Positions 47,399 to 57,959 of a stretch of 64,000 nucleotides of DNA are shown here, piece by piece. Below the pieces are notes generated by a model. It saw only the letters and a list, made by a program, of their open reading frames with translations. It did no database searches and was not told the origin of the DNA. The DNA comes from Adiantum capillus-veneris. Taxonomy: Eukaryota > Streptophyta > Polypodiopsida > Polypodiales > Pteridaceae. Numbering within the stretch: the stretch's first letter is position 1; each line of letters begins with the position of its first letter. The position numbers and the translations under genes were made by a program. The stretch is taken from NCBI GenBank assembly GCA_014529385.2, contig CM043962.1:90751180-90815179 (forward strand), read 5' to 3'.

Positions 47399-48282
47399 CC
47401 TCAGCCTCTTCCACCACGATCACGATTTTGATTTAGCCTTGTGTAACATTCTCTTACAAAGTGACCATAAATGCCACGTCTGTTACAATATCCATCTCTT
47501 TGAGGATGTACAAATCGTCCACCTCCACGTCCACGAGATCGGGCTCTCCCCTTGCCTCTTTGGCCGTAATCATTGTAACTTTGACTTTGTTGGTTTTGCC
47601 ATTGACCTCTTCCAACATTGTTTCCACGACCATAGTTTCCTCTTCCACCTCTATTGTTTCCATGACCTCTAGAGTAAAAAACCTGATCTCTGGAACTGTT
47701 ATTTGATGTAGAAGGACCTGACTTGCCTAACTTCACCTCTTCTTGCAAACAAAGGTTTACCAAACCAGTCAATGTCACTGAAACTAAGTCATCATCTAGA
47801 ACTTCAACATTAATGTTTGCAAGATCTTCCTGTATTTGCTTTATCTCTGTCACATAATCTGATATGGATCTATTTCCTCGCCATACACAATGTAACCTTT
47901 GCTTCAAGTGAACTTTTCGTGGTTCTGTATTGGAGCTGTTCATTCTTGCTAGTATCTCCCATGCTTCCTTTGGAGATTGAGCCTTTTTCACATGTGGTAT
48001 AAAGAAGTCACTAATGCATAGTGAAATCCAATGCATCACTTTCCTTGAATTCTCGATCCATTTCTTCTAAGCTTCTACTCCTTCTTGCCATGTTTTATGT
48101 GCTTCAACATTCTCTATGTTTGGTTCCAAACCAACCTCGGGACACTCTTGTTCATCTGTAATGTAGTCCCATAAACTTTTGTCCATGATAAAGTTCTCCA
48201 TCCTGTAAGACCATGTGTTGTAGTTCTCTCTTGTCAGCTTCTCTCCAAAAATCTGTGTGACTTGAGTTGAACTTTCTGCCAT
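47399..48282 (-). pseudogene. Family-C copia gag
   Basis: The likely start is the ATG at 48282 (MAESSTQVTQIFGEKL); an upstream in-frame ATG at 48360 is less typical. LTRENYNTWSYRMENFIMD and the SPKEAWEILARMNSSN, HLKQRLHCVWRGNRSISDYV blocks are typical of the UBN2-type copia gag. The tail is Gly/Arg-rich, with zinc knuckle CNRRGIYGHFVREC, second Cys replaced by Arg. A TAG at 48064-48066 interrupts the frame after EGVEA, and a TGA (47399-47401) separates gag from protease. Confidence 0.9.
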
Positions 48283-49171
48283 TTTCACTCTCTCAATTTC
48301 TTCCAAAGGATTTTGACAGAATTTTGGCAGAGTTCCGTTTGTATTTGGACAATATCTCAAGTGACAATCTCAACCGAAGTGCTCATAAACACTGACAGAA
48401 AATCTCTCACTGCCAAGGGAAAATCCACTGACTCACTTTGCCACAGAGTGACTCAATACTATGCATAAATACTCTAAAACAATGTCCACATGGACCTGTA
48501 TGCAAATGCAATCCATACGCTGTCATGTACCACATATCCATACATCCACCTTCTTCCCATAGTCGTAAACGACATATGAGGTCTTTCACGAGGTCAGTCC
48601 GGGGTTCGCTCTTGTACCTTATCCACCTTGCCAAGGTACCAAAGCTCCCAATGCAAGGCTTCAAAAAACCTCACTTGACCCTCACAAAGGCTGCAGTTTT
48701 CCAAAATACATTAACCGCATATCCATACATAACCACAAAGTACTCAATCTGACAATATAACCGCCTCAACTTCTTTCCACAACCTTTCTTACATAGGCGG
48801 CTATCCATAACGGATCCACAACAACCAAACATAAGCTTCGATAACACAATATCATGATGCAAAAGCTCTATGTCGCTCTCCAAAACCTGTGTAAATGCTG
48901 AATTCTTCACCTGTAACCTGTAAATCTACTGCCGAGTGCAAAACTGGAAATCTCCTATGCCTATGTGAGCTGGCTATTTACTGAGGAAAATTTTTGTTTC
49001 TGGAAAATCTGAGTATGCCAATGCGTCCAGAATGCCCAAAAACATAAAGATAGACTCCTGAATCACTATATTCCGAGTTCGGATGAGGAAGTTATGACCA
49101 AAAAACCTCTTTTTTTTGTTGTTTTCCAGAGCTGCGGAAATCTGTGTATTGACTGTAGCTCCTGAAACTGA
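48283..49171 (-). other. Family-C untranslated leader
   Basis: About 0.9 kb between primer site and gag, without a credible ORF. Confidence 0.6.
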
Positions 49172-49183
49172 GCTCTGATACCA
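49172..49183 (-). promoter_or_regulatory. Primer binding site, initiator-Met tRNA type (family C)
   Basis: GCTCTGATACCA on the plus strand is the reverse complement of TGGTATCAGAGC, located three bases inside the 5' LTR border. Confidence 0.93.
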
Positions 49184-49186
49184 CTT

Positions 49187-49400
49187 TGTAGAGTGCACAG
49201 GTGATGGAGAAGGTAGGAAAGAAGACTACGCACACACACCAATACACATCGAGACACACACACACAATCGTTACCCTACAACAACCATTGAACGTGCTGC
49301 TCTCACTCTTCTTCTCTTTGAACTATTATCCAAAGTATATTTATAACATGGTATAGTCAGTGTCCGGCCGCCCATAGCACAACGGACATATTCTTTAACA
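49187..49400 (-). mobile_element. LTR-C, 5' LTR of copy 2
   Basis: 214 bp, TGTAGAGTGCACAGG to TTCTTTAACA on the plus strand; followed by GTCAT, the target duplication. Confidence 0.93.
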
Positions 49401-49756
49401 GTCATCCCTCTGGGTGGGTAGAATATCCACTTGGACACTTCATGGAAGTACTCGATCCAATTGAGATGTGTATGAGGACTTTACCTCCCCACCCGCTTCG
49501 TGTAGTTCATTAGCCATGGGCTCTAAACGCGTGGCTACCAAATGTCTCCATTAAGCGAGTAAACACACTAGAATTATGTTGTGGAGCCAAGGCAGGCATG
49601 TCTTGGTTTGAATTCTCTTGGTTTTGGGTAGGGTATCCGGGGGAAAAGGAAATCTCAAGGGAGGATCTTGGAGGGAGAGGCCTCACCTTTGTCCCACATA
49701 CCAAGTCCTCCTCTTGGGGGGCTAGCCTATATATATATGTGGACATACACTATATA
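49401..49756. other. No gene recognised
   Basis: Flank of the family-C insertion; only short ORFs. Confidence 0.5.
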
Positions 49757-49909
49757 AACTAAGGCTATGTGTAGCAAAAACCTAGCACCATTAGATATAA
49801 CGGTGCTAGGTTTCTGCTACACATAGCCTTAGTCTATCATCAATACCCTATCGAACGGTGCTAGGTTTTTGCTAAACATAGCCTTAGTTTATCATCAATA
49901 CCCTATCCA
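49757..49909. repeat. Foldback element: 32-bp inverted repeat plus an extra direct copy
   Basis: ACTAAGGCTATGTGTAGC and onwards (49758-49789) pairs with 49803-49834 with one mismatch around a 13-base loop. The right arm with its downstream TATCATCAATACCCTATC is then repeated directly at 49856-49909 (period about 55 bp). This looks like a small MITE with a partial duplication. Confidence 0.8.
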
Positions 49910-49959
49910 TAACAATACCCACGTGCAACGTGCTGTCGTAGCCATGACTGTTGCCCTAA

Positions 49960-50095
49960 CTCTACTCATTGGATTTAACCCTAACGCAATAGATTAACCT
50001 AATCTAACCCTAATCGCTAAAACTAACCCTAATGCAATAGATTAACCTAATATAACCTTAGTCGCGCTAAAACTAACCCTAACGCAGTAGATGAA
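49960..50095. repeat. Telomere-like AACCCTAA-rich degenerate repeat
   Basis: AACCCTAA occurs several times, with a 55-60-bp unit present at least twice (AACCCTAACGCAATAG and AACCCTAATGCAATAG, each followed by ATTAACCTAAT). It is not a perfect CCCTAAA array. Confidence 0.6.
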
Positions 50096-50347
50096 CAAAA
50101 GACACAGGAAGGAAAAATGCAAACAAATTAGCAGTAAAACCACAAACAGATTAGCAAAAAAATAAGAAAATTAACAAAAAAACACAAACAGATTAACAAA
50201 AAAACACATACACAAACAACAACATGCACCTTCGTGGTTCTCCCACACCGTCAACACCAACATGCCACCATTCCACACACACATACAAACGACAATAAAA
50301 CTTCACACAGTCGCAAGAGAGTTCTCTCGAGCTTGGTGCAGGGCCTA
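50096..50347 (-). other. A-rich stretch and probable family-E leader
   Basis: Directly inside the primer site on the minus strand, so presumably the start of the internal region of family E. No ORF. Bases 50090-50220 are A/C-rich. Confidence 0.45.
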
Positions 50348-50365
50348 TCCTCGGCAACGGTGCCA
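50348..50365 (-). promoter_or_regulatory. Primer binding site, Asp-tRNA-like (family E)
   Basis: On the minus strand TGGCACCGTTGCCGAGGA, matching the Athila-type Asp primer site with two differences, next to the end of LTR-E. Confidence 0.75.
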
Positions 50366-50369
50366 AAAA

Positions 50370-50935
50370 TGTATGCTATGCCATACGTGTCAATGCAGGG
50401 GACTTGCCGCATACATCGCGTGTGAGCCATTAAGGCTACAAACACACAACCAACCGAAGCTACCAAGGATAAAAAAGAACAATGGTGTGTCACTCACCGC
50501 TCTATGCTGTCGTCGTGAAGGATCCTCACACCACAGAGAAGAAGAAGCATGTGTCACCGCCGCTGAACCATCGAAGGCGCCGCCGCAATGCTCAATCGCA
50601 CACACTCTCTCTCAAGCATACACACACACACACACACACACATTAGCACACGATGGAGATGGAGAAGGAGATAGAGCAAGAGCACTCTCTTTAGCATGCA
50701 CCCTGAAGAATGAGAATCGTAAGTCACAATGGACCTTTTATATGTGTTTGACTCATTCACAATGGGCACCCTCACAGGCCGGTCAAAGTCAAAAATATGT
50801 CAAATAATATATGTGGTGCACCTCTCATCAGTGATCACCCCAGCACCTACCTAAGCACCTAACATGTACATATGGGCCTGACAAACCCGACCCATGACTC
50901 AAATAATGTAACAAGACTTCCGTCAGCGGTTAACG
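50370..50935 (-). mobile_element. LTR-E with attached primer site
   Basis: About 566 bp, homologous to 13381-14032. The minus strand has a TATA box (CACATATAAAAGG, rc near 50740) and ends at GGCATAGCATACA next to the primer site. The outer end has G where copy 1 has the terminal A (GGTTAACG). Confidence 0.8.
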
Positions 50936-51099
50936 TTAGCCTTGAATTATACTTTCCTAACTAGGGATGGATCTAGTTACTTCAAACATTCTTTTCAACT
51001 TGATATACTTTAGTAGAAAGGAGCTAGCTAACCCTAAAGACCTTAAGCTAATACCACACGGCCTTGAAGAACCACCTATGCAATGACGGGCCTCGGGTA
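50936..51099. other. No gene recognised
   Basis: Short unassigned segment between LTR-E and repeat F. Confidence 0.4.
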
Positions 51100-51402
51100 T
51101 GCTTACTTAGGGCATGGTCACGCAAGCTTCAAAGGTGGAGAGAGATAGCGGGGAATAAGGGTAGGGAAGAGGAAGAAGAAACATTCATATGAGAAAGAAA
51201 TAGTTCCTCACTTATCATCACTCTTCTTGCTTAAAATATCATAATAGCATAGTAATGAAGATGAAGAACATGGCAAGCTTAAGAATTGAAGCATGGCTCT
51301 TGGTTGGATTTTCATTCTATAGCCAAGAGTGTTGGTGTAGGCTCTCAACTTCTCAAAAGCTTGGAGAAGGAGATGGAGCTCTTGCACTTTTCACCTCACA
51401 CA

Positions 51403-51479
<77 letters not shown>

Positions 51480-52322
51480 TGTGTGTGAGAGAGAGAGAGT
51501 ATACCCCCCAAGCTAGCCCCTAGCTTCCTTGCTCGACCCCCCCCCCCTTGTAGCTCATGAAAGAATTTGATTGGACCCCTACAAGCTTAGCCAATCACAT
51601 GCTTTAGTTAAATCAAGCAACCATGCTAGCCTTGAAACAAGCGCACCCCTTTCCCCTTTGAGAGAGAGGACTTGATAAATGCATAAACAATTAATTAAAT
51701 TTGCTAAATTATCATTGGACCCCTTGAGAGGCCAACCAATAGGCTTTAGGCACACCATGAGGGCAACATAGAGAGGAATTTGATAAGTATCATTGGTGCT
51801 TCTTTAGACCAAGCTTGCCTTGTCTAACGGTGTGTGTGTTCTCTGTCATGATCCTACAATAAGGGCTTGACCCCCCTTGAGTAGGGATCTTGTTGACTTT
51901 TGGGAACACCTTGAACCCCTTAAGCACCTTAGTCATGGAGCACCTTATCACCTTAGTCATTAAGCACCTCAAGCACTTTAGTCAGCAAGCACCTCAAGCA
52001 CCTTAGTCTCGACAAGCACCTCAAGCTTGGCCTGGGTTCCCACCTCAAGCACAAACCTAGCTTGCCTAAGGTCAGATTTTTAACACTAACCTTTGGAGGT
52101 CTTGAATGAAGCTAATCCTAAGGTCTTTAAGCTCCATTAGCTAGCCTTTCTCTTTGATAGAACATCTCTCATTTGGACCCTTTAACCTTGTCCCCGTGTT
52201 GAGATAGATCCATAAGCACATGCCTATATTTTAACACTTGTTCCCGTTTATTCTCCCACATTAAATGATCAGTTTAATATGAGAAAATCATTTGGGTTGG
52301 TTAGATATTAGATTTTATGACA
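51100..52322 (-). repeat. Repeat F, copy 1 (LTR-like)
   Basis: Homologous to 57960-59172. Shared landmarks are the GAGATAGCGGGG/GAGCTAGCGGGG segment, GGCTCTTGGTTGGATTT, repeated ATTGGACCCC segments and the end TTAAATGATC...TTATGACA. On the minus strand it starts TGTCATAA, like an LTR, but I could not define the other end. A GT/GA tract (about 51404-51500) and tandem AAGCACCTCAAGCAC units (51910-52030) are inside this copy. Confidence 0.65.
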
Positions 52323-52324
52323 AG

Positions 52325-53085
52325 GAGAGAGGTGTGCTCTTTGAGACATGGCCCTTGGAACTCACCTACTCCTCAACCTCAGCAACTCCTATGATTGAGG
52401 ACGCGGACTTGGAGTGCATCTTGCATGGGCGCAACACATGTATAAACTCATACAAATCACATAAACAAAATACATGTGAATATGCACAAACACAAATTGG
52501 CCACCTCCAATCCATACACACTTGCATGGAGAAAAAGTCCGAGTAGTGCCTTTGTTGGCATGCATAATGTAGCCCATAATGGGACTCAGTATTGTTGGGG
52601 TAAGCCCAACTTGAGAGCTATAAAGGGTGCTTAATTATGAGGCTTACATAAATTTCCTAGACCGGAGGTCCCTAACACCCTAAGGTTTTGGGGTGTAGAT
52701 GGCTAGACCAGTTGTGGAACGTCTCCAAATGCATTAATCAGCCTCCACTAGTCCGTACATAGTTGCATGTATCTCGATCTCCATGTGTATGCAAATGGAG
52801 GCACAAACGCTAATCCATTTTCTTGCAATGGAGGCACAAATCTAATGCGCAAACCATGTCTTGCCACCCCCCCTTGTCACAAACTAGAAATTCCAACTTC
52901 AAATGCTCACATTGTCCTTGCCAATCAGCACTATGGTTAGGGGTGATCCCCATTAGGATTTCATTGGTGTAGGAGATAGGTGTGCTCTTTGAGACATGGC
53001 CCTTAGAACTCACCTACTCCTCAACCCTCAGCAACTCCTATACTTGAGGACCTTGACTTGGAGTGCATCTTGTGCATGCAAAAGA
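52325..53085. repeat. Direct repeat of about 110 bp at 52325-52430 and 52975-53085
   Basis: Both segments contain AGGTGTGCTCTTTGAGACAT, GGCCCTT(G/A)GAACTCACC and GACTTGGAGTGCATCTTG. The spacing is about 650 bp. The intervening sequence has no recognisable gene. Confidence 0.8.
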
Positions 53086-54694
53086 GGTATCTCTAGGCTT
53101 CCCAATGCCTCTTCAATTGGTACACCTCGGAGTTTTTGGAGACATATGCAATTACTATGCCTAACCCCTCGTCTCTTCCATTTGGAATGGTCAGCTCAAT
53201 GAACATACAAATCCATACAATGGATCCCCCCTCTATTGTTTCCTCACCCACACAACAACCATAGCCCACACCTCCACCATCTTGCTGAGGCACCCCTTAC
53301 AAATTGAGACGTCATACTCCACGACCATTGCCTTTGCATGAGGTCGGACACAACATGAGTAGTCATGTGGCACATGCTGCATGGGGGTGGCGGTGATGAT
53401 TCTTTTTATTGCTTTGGTGATGGTGGTGGGGTATGCTAGCAAATGCCAACGAATGTCTACAACCACGAGCAGTTATGAGTTTCACGTACTATTTTTTGGG
53501 CTACACACATGATGTACATAGGGTAAACGGGCTAGTGTGAGTTGCAGGTTGTATCTTAAGTGATCTGACATTTCTAGCTTGTGGTACAATACACCCCTTT
53601 CCAATACCATTAGATACTTTTAGAAATATCGCTGCTCTAAAATAGCCGACACAACATTGCCACATGTCAATCCCAAGTTGTTAATCCCATGGTGAAGTGC
53701 CCTAATGCAGCAAAAAATTTCACACCAATATACATATAAGATTTCAAAGAAAGAGAAAGAAAGAGCCAAACGGCCTATGAGACAAAAACTACTATGACCA
53801 TATCAACATCTCTATTCATCATGTATAAAGAAAGGGGGTACCCTGAAAGTGGTGACCCTTGCAGTATTTCATTATTTCTCATGCTCAGCATGTACAAGAG
53901 TAGCCCAACTCACTTGGCTTGAGAGTCTATGTTGTGAACTTTAGTTTTATGATTACAACTGGCACTATGGCCATTTTTTTATAATATCCAAAAGAACGAG
54001 TTAAAAACTAGGTTTCTAGGCTTTCTAAAACCAAATGACAAAAGTCAAACCTTCTTTTCTTCACACACACATGTGTGTACACATAGAGTTCTTGTGCAAG
54101 CTTTCTATCTCTTTGTATCCATATTCTTTGCACATGAACTCCCATCCATCCCACCCCATCCGCCTCCAATGGTAAAGGCTAGGCCTCCAAAGCTCCATTC
54201 TTGAGAGAAAAGTTACAGTTAAATAACTTATGAAACAACCATAGCTTTGTGTGTGACCCTTGATCTACACACTCTCTTAGTGTTCCCAAAGTTTCAAAGC
54301 CACGTGCAAGTCTAGCATATGTTGCCTCCCATATATAAAAATTTGGCCCATGGAAGGTGCTCCCAAATACACAAAATCTCACATGCTTGACTTTCTCTCT
54401 TGTAAAACTAAAGTGTAGCAATGATTTGGTCACCCAAGCGTGTGTGTTTTTTAACATTGTGACTTTGGTTTACCTAGATTCACGGTTAGATCTATATCCA
54501 CAGGAAAGGAATGTAATGCATTTAGAAGAAGTTGTAATGCCTCCTCAATGTATACATGAGCACAATGTCATACCTACAAGAGAATTGTAATGTCATTTAG
54601 ATGTTCTCATAATCCTTCTAGAGAAACATACACCCAACCCCATTAGTGAGCTAGCCACATGGCGCACTTTATTCAACAACACTTTATCCCTCTA

Positions 54695-54733
<39 letters not shown>

Positions 54734-54811
54734 AGGGCTTTCTTGACTCACACATGCTTCTTTGCTACACAAATAGTGACAAAGTTCGTACGAGGGAGGA
54801 CTAGTTGTAAA
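53086..54811. other. No gene recognised
   Basis: Short ORFs only. An AC tract lies at about 54697-54730. Confidence 0.5.
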
Positions 54812-55024
54812 CAGTGTTCGGGAAAAATGTGTCTCAGCTTAATATCGTGTCGTTTTCAATTTCCAAAATGCCGGTTGAGGGCAAGGGGAAAAGGAAAAAT
54901 TCCACCGCAAAATAGAGAAAAATAGTGTAAAAACCTTAGTAGCCTCATTTTCTAAAATTTCCTCTTGGCAAATTCAAGGAAAGGAATTTTGTATGTTTGG
55001 AAAAATGATTTTTCCCGAACACTG
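54812..55024. mobile_element. hAT-type MITE, 213 bp, with perfect 8-bp target duplication
   Basis: The terminal inverted repeats are CAGTGTTCGGGAAAAAT (54812-54828) and its exact complement (55008-55024). The element is flanked on both sides by GTTGTAAA (54804-54811 and 55025-55032). An 8-bp duplication and CAGTG...CACTG ends are hallmarks of hAT elements. It has no coding capacity, so it depends on a transposase elsewhere. Confidence 0.93.
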
Positions 55025-55032
55025 GTTGTAAA

Positions 55033-55632
55033 CCACACAAGCCTTTGAGGTGTACATTTTGCACATGCGGTTGAGCTAATACTACATCTTACTTCAGAGC
55101 TCTTGAATGAGAGGTTTGGTAGAGAGCATCTCACCTTCATGGGCCATTCATACAATCACCCTAATCTAGAAATGGGAGATCTTATGGAGCCAAGGAACTA
55201 CAGGACAATCATGATTGGCCATACCCAACCAAGATCTTCAAATCAATGCTCTAGTCTAAGCTTACTGACATGCTTCACGAAAATCATGATTGGTCATATT
55301 GTTTAAACATTTATGTAAAGACAATCAATACATGTCACATCCAATGATGCATTTTTGGTCAATCTATTAGTTCTTATGACATTTTTCTACATTTAAAAAC
55401 CCCCCAAAAAAAATGAAGGATAAAAAGAAGAAAAAAGATCAAAAAGATTGAAAGCAACAAAATAAATACAAGAAGCCACAAATTTCCTTCATGTTGTTGG
55501 TTGTGATGAAGGCCATGTTCGAATTCAAAAAAGGTTTGCACAATTTCATAGTTGTCACGTATGTTTTTGTATGTTTTGTACATGAACTAGAACATTTCCA
55601 ATGTAAAAAAGGTAAGACATGATTGATGTTGG
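55033..55632. other. No gene recognised
   Basis: AT-rich; short ORFs only. Confidence 0.5.
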
Positions 55633-56286
55633 ATGCTTCATTTATGTATGCAACACGAGCCAGATATTGAGTTTGCAGTCTCACAGGTTAGCAGATTTAT
55701 GCATAGCCTAGGGTCTAAGCATTGGCAGGTTGTCAAGAGGATTTTTTGCTACCTTAGTGGCACTTTACATCTTGTCTTGTTTTATCCCAAGGAGGGATCA
55801 TTGCCACCAGACTTACATGCTTTTGCAGACTCAGATTTGGCTGGTTGTTTTGACACGCGAGTGTCCACAAATGGTTTTTGTTTCATGCTTGGTAGTTCAT
55901 GTATATCATGGTTGAGCAAGAAGCAACCTACTGTGGCCACTTCTAGTTGTGAGGTTGAGTATAGGGCAGTCTTCACAGCTATGCTTGAGTGTGTATGGCT
56001 CAGATGCCTTATGGCTAATTTGGGTGTTGGATAGGACACTGCCAACACTATCTACAGTGACAGTCAGAGCACATTGTCAGTTGCTAGGAACCCAGTTTTT
56101 CATGCTTGCACAGAGCACATTGAGGTGCATTACGACTATGTCAGGGAGAGGCTCTCAACAGGAGAGATCAGCTTGGCTTATGTGCCAACACAGGACAACC
56201 TTACAGATCTTTTCACAAAGGCATTGTCTTGTGAGAAGCTCAAAGCTTTTCGCAAAGCTTTGGGCTTACTCCCCTTTGTGGACTGA
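55633..56286 (+). pseudogene. Family-G copia RNase H, 5' truncated
   Basis: The frame reads from EPDIEFAVSQVSRFMHS (end of RT) through FADSDLAGCFDTRVSTNGF, SSCEVEYRAV, YSDSQSTLSVARNPVFHA and HIEVHYDYVRERL to the natural stop at 56284-56286. One TAG (56032-56034) interrupts it. Upstream RT, integrase and gag are absent, so only the last fifth of a copia pol remains. The family is different from A and C. Confidence 0.92.
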
Positions 56287-56349
56287 TCATGTCCTCACGG
56301 CATGGCATTTCCCTTTACTCATGTGCCAACTAGCGTTCACCACATCACT

Positions 56350-56361
56350 CTAGGGGGGATT
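56350..56361 (+). other. Polypurine tract of family G
   Basis: CTAGGGGGGATT directly before the LTR. Confidence 0.8.
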
Positions 56362-56587
56362 TGTTACCATATACATGTGGTAGTGATGTGTGTGAACACA
56401 TTAGGACCGTCGAGGCCTTTTTTTCCTCTTCAGGAGGTTTTTTCCCTCGTGCATTGTATACCACCCATCACTCTAGGGCTATCTATCTTTCCATTGCACA
56501 CTAAGTAATACACTCTCTGTTGTGTGCCTTGAGCTTCCTTCGTCTTCTCCAAGGTGTGTGTGTTTTCTTGCAACCCTAATTCCAACA
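56362..56587 (+). mobile_element. LTR-G, 3' LTR
   Basis: Starts TGTTACCATATACATG right after the polypurine tract and probably ends at AATTCCAACA (226 bp). The right border is inferred only from the CA end, as no second copy is present. Confidence 0.75.
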
Positions 56588-56697
56588 TTTACATTTTCTT
56601 CATGCAAGTGTTGTGGGTCGTTGACTGGCGATGCTACTGAAACTTCTACAGTTGTTGACGTTGGCCTTATTTATTTCTCTCCAAAGAAGATATTGGT

Positions 56698-57451
56698 TCA
56701 TTTAGATGTTAAGGCTAGACTCTCTTTTATCTGTGGTGAGTCTATGATGTGAAAGGTGTCCTTGAATGCTCCACCTTTGAATTTGAGCACCACTTCTACA
56801 ACGCCAAAGCTAGGAACTGATATGTTCAAGCTTGTCATTACTACTTCTTCTAGCTCTATGATTGCCGATTTTACTAGCAGAATGCAAGTGCCATAAGACA
56901 TCAAATTCTTTATTTCTCTAGGATCTATCATTGCTGAAAATATAAACGTGTAACTTACATTTCCACCTACACTGAATTTGACAGATCTTGGAGAGGACTG
57001 TCTTTGTTGTCGTATAACCCTAGTCCTTTTCCTGCGCTTGAATTTGTTGAAACTTATCATTTTCATCTTTGTTTTCTCATGGTTGATTATCTTCCTTGTC
57101 TTGTCTCCTTGTGTTTGAGGTTCCAGTGGTGAGAGATACATCATGTGGTTGTGACCTACAACTAGCTATTTGGTTAGCTCTCACACCTTCCTCCGCTATA
57201 GCAAGTGTAGCGATTCCATTCAATGATATTGTAGACATCACTCAAGTATTCACTTCTTGCCTTCATGACCCTTCATTATGTGACTCACAAGTAGGATCTC
57301 CCATAGAGTCATGTGTCTTGACGGTGAATTCCTCATGCCTAGATTCTTCATATGTCTCATACATAACCCTTAGCATGTAGTTGGGGACTATGTCATACCC
57401 ATTCTCATCGCAAAATCTTGTCGGAGTGGTCTCATTAACACAAACATCCAA
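56698..57451 (-). pseudogene. Unrecognised minus-strand ORFs, possibly gypsy protease region
   Basis: ORF 57144-56698 (148 codons) includes KFKRRKRTRVIRQQ, SYTFIFSAMIDPREIKNLMS and VVEVVLKFKGGAFKDTFHI. The DPREIKNLMS part faintly recalls the DIGAIHNLL segment at 23450, so a decayed gypsy protease is possible. ORF 57451-57263 lies upstream on the same strand. I cannot name the protein. Confidence 0.35.
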
Positions 57452-57959
57452 AGTAGCTAGTATCTAAGTCCATTCTAGGGGTTCTGGTGGATCTTCTGGA
57501 AAGGGTTCTCTCATATAAGCTTCATCTTCCATTTTCCTTTCTAGGATCCCCTCGTTTCTCTCAAAGTCGCTTCACTCCAATGCTCCACACATGTAACATT
57601 TAATGGCCTAGTAACTTGTGTGTAGCGGAAAATAGCATAAACATAGTGAGCATTTCATTAGAATAGATTCCTAATGAGCATAGCAAGAGTACTTGGATAG
57701 AGAGAGCAACAAAAAGCATAACACTAGTTAGATAGGCATGAACAATACTTCAAAAGAGAGAGAAATTAATCTATCGACAATAGTTGAGGATCGGATTTAT
57801 ATGGAGCTGATCCCCCCTCCAAAAGGCTTTGTATTATAGGTTTCCCCCATCAAGGGAGACATTTTACAATACAATACTTTGTGCTCCTTCAATAACTAGC
57901 TAGTGCAATGAAGATGGAAGCTTCAAGCACTAAGCAAACACTTATAAAACACAACATCA
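57452..57959. other. No gene recognised
   Basis: Nothing recognisable; short ORFs only. Confidence 0.4.

Larger units (their letters stand above)
41769..47593. repeat. Duplicated block, copy 2
   Basis: Counterpart of 22516-27244; contains the same gypsy relic and the family-C element. It joins LTR-B at CGAG. Differences from copy 1 are few, apart from an extra 1.1-kb internal repeat. Confidence 0.9.
43092..49400 (-). mobile_element. Family-C Ty1/copia retrotransposon, copy 2, full length with 5-bp target duplication
   Basis: LTRs are at 43092-43326 (3') and 49187-49400 (5'), both flanked by GTCAT (43087-43091 and 49401-49405), an exact target-site duplication. Minus-strand order is 5' LTR, primer site, leader, gag, protease, integrase, RT remnant, RNase H, polypurine tract, 3' LTR. 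The LTRs differ at about ten positions plus a 15-bp duplication and CA-repeat length, roughly 5% by eye. The RT palm is deleted, so the element could have moved only with RT supplied in trans, unless the deletion came after insertion. Confidence 0.95.

Noticed and set aside
52592-52720. TGTTGGGGTAAGCCCAAC as the start of another LTR-A
   Set aside because: Only the first few bases resemble LTR-A; the sequence diverges and no end, primer site or polypurine tract is present.
53233-53466. Minus-strand ORF as a protein gene
   Set aside because: No domain, no neighbours of the same kind and unremarkable composition; not supportable.
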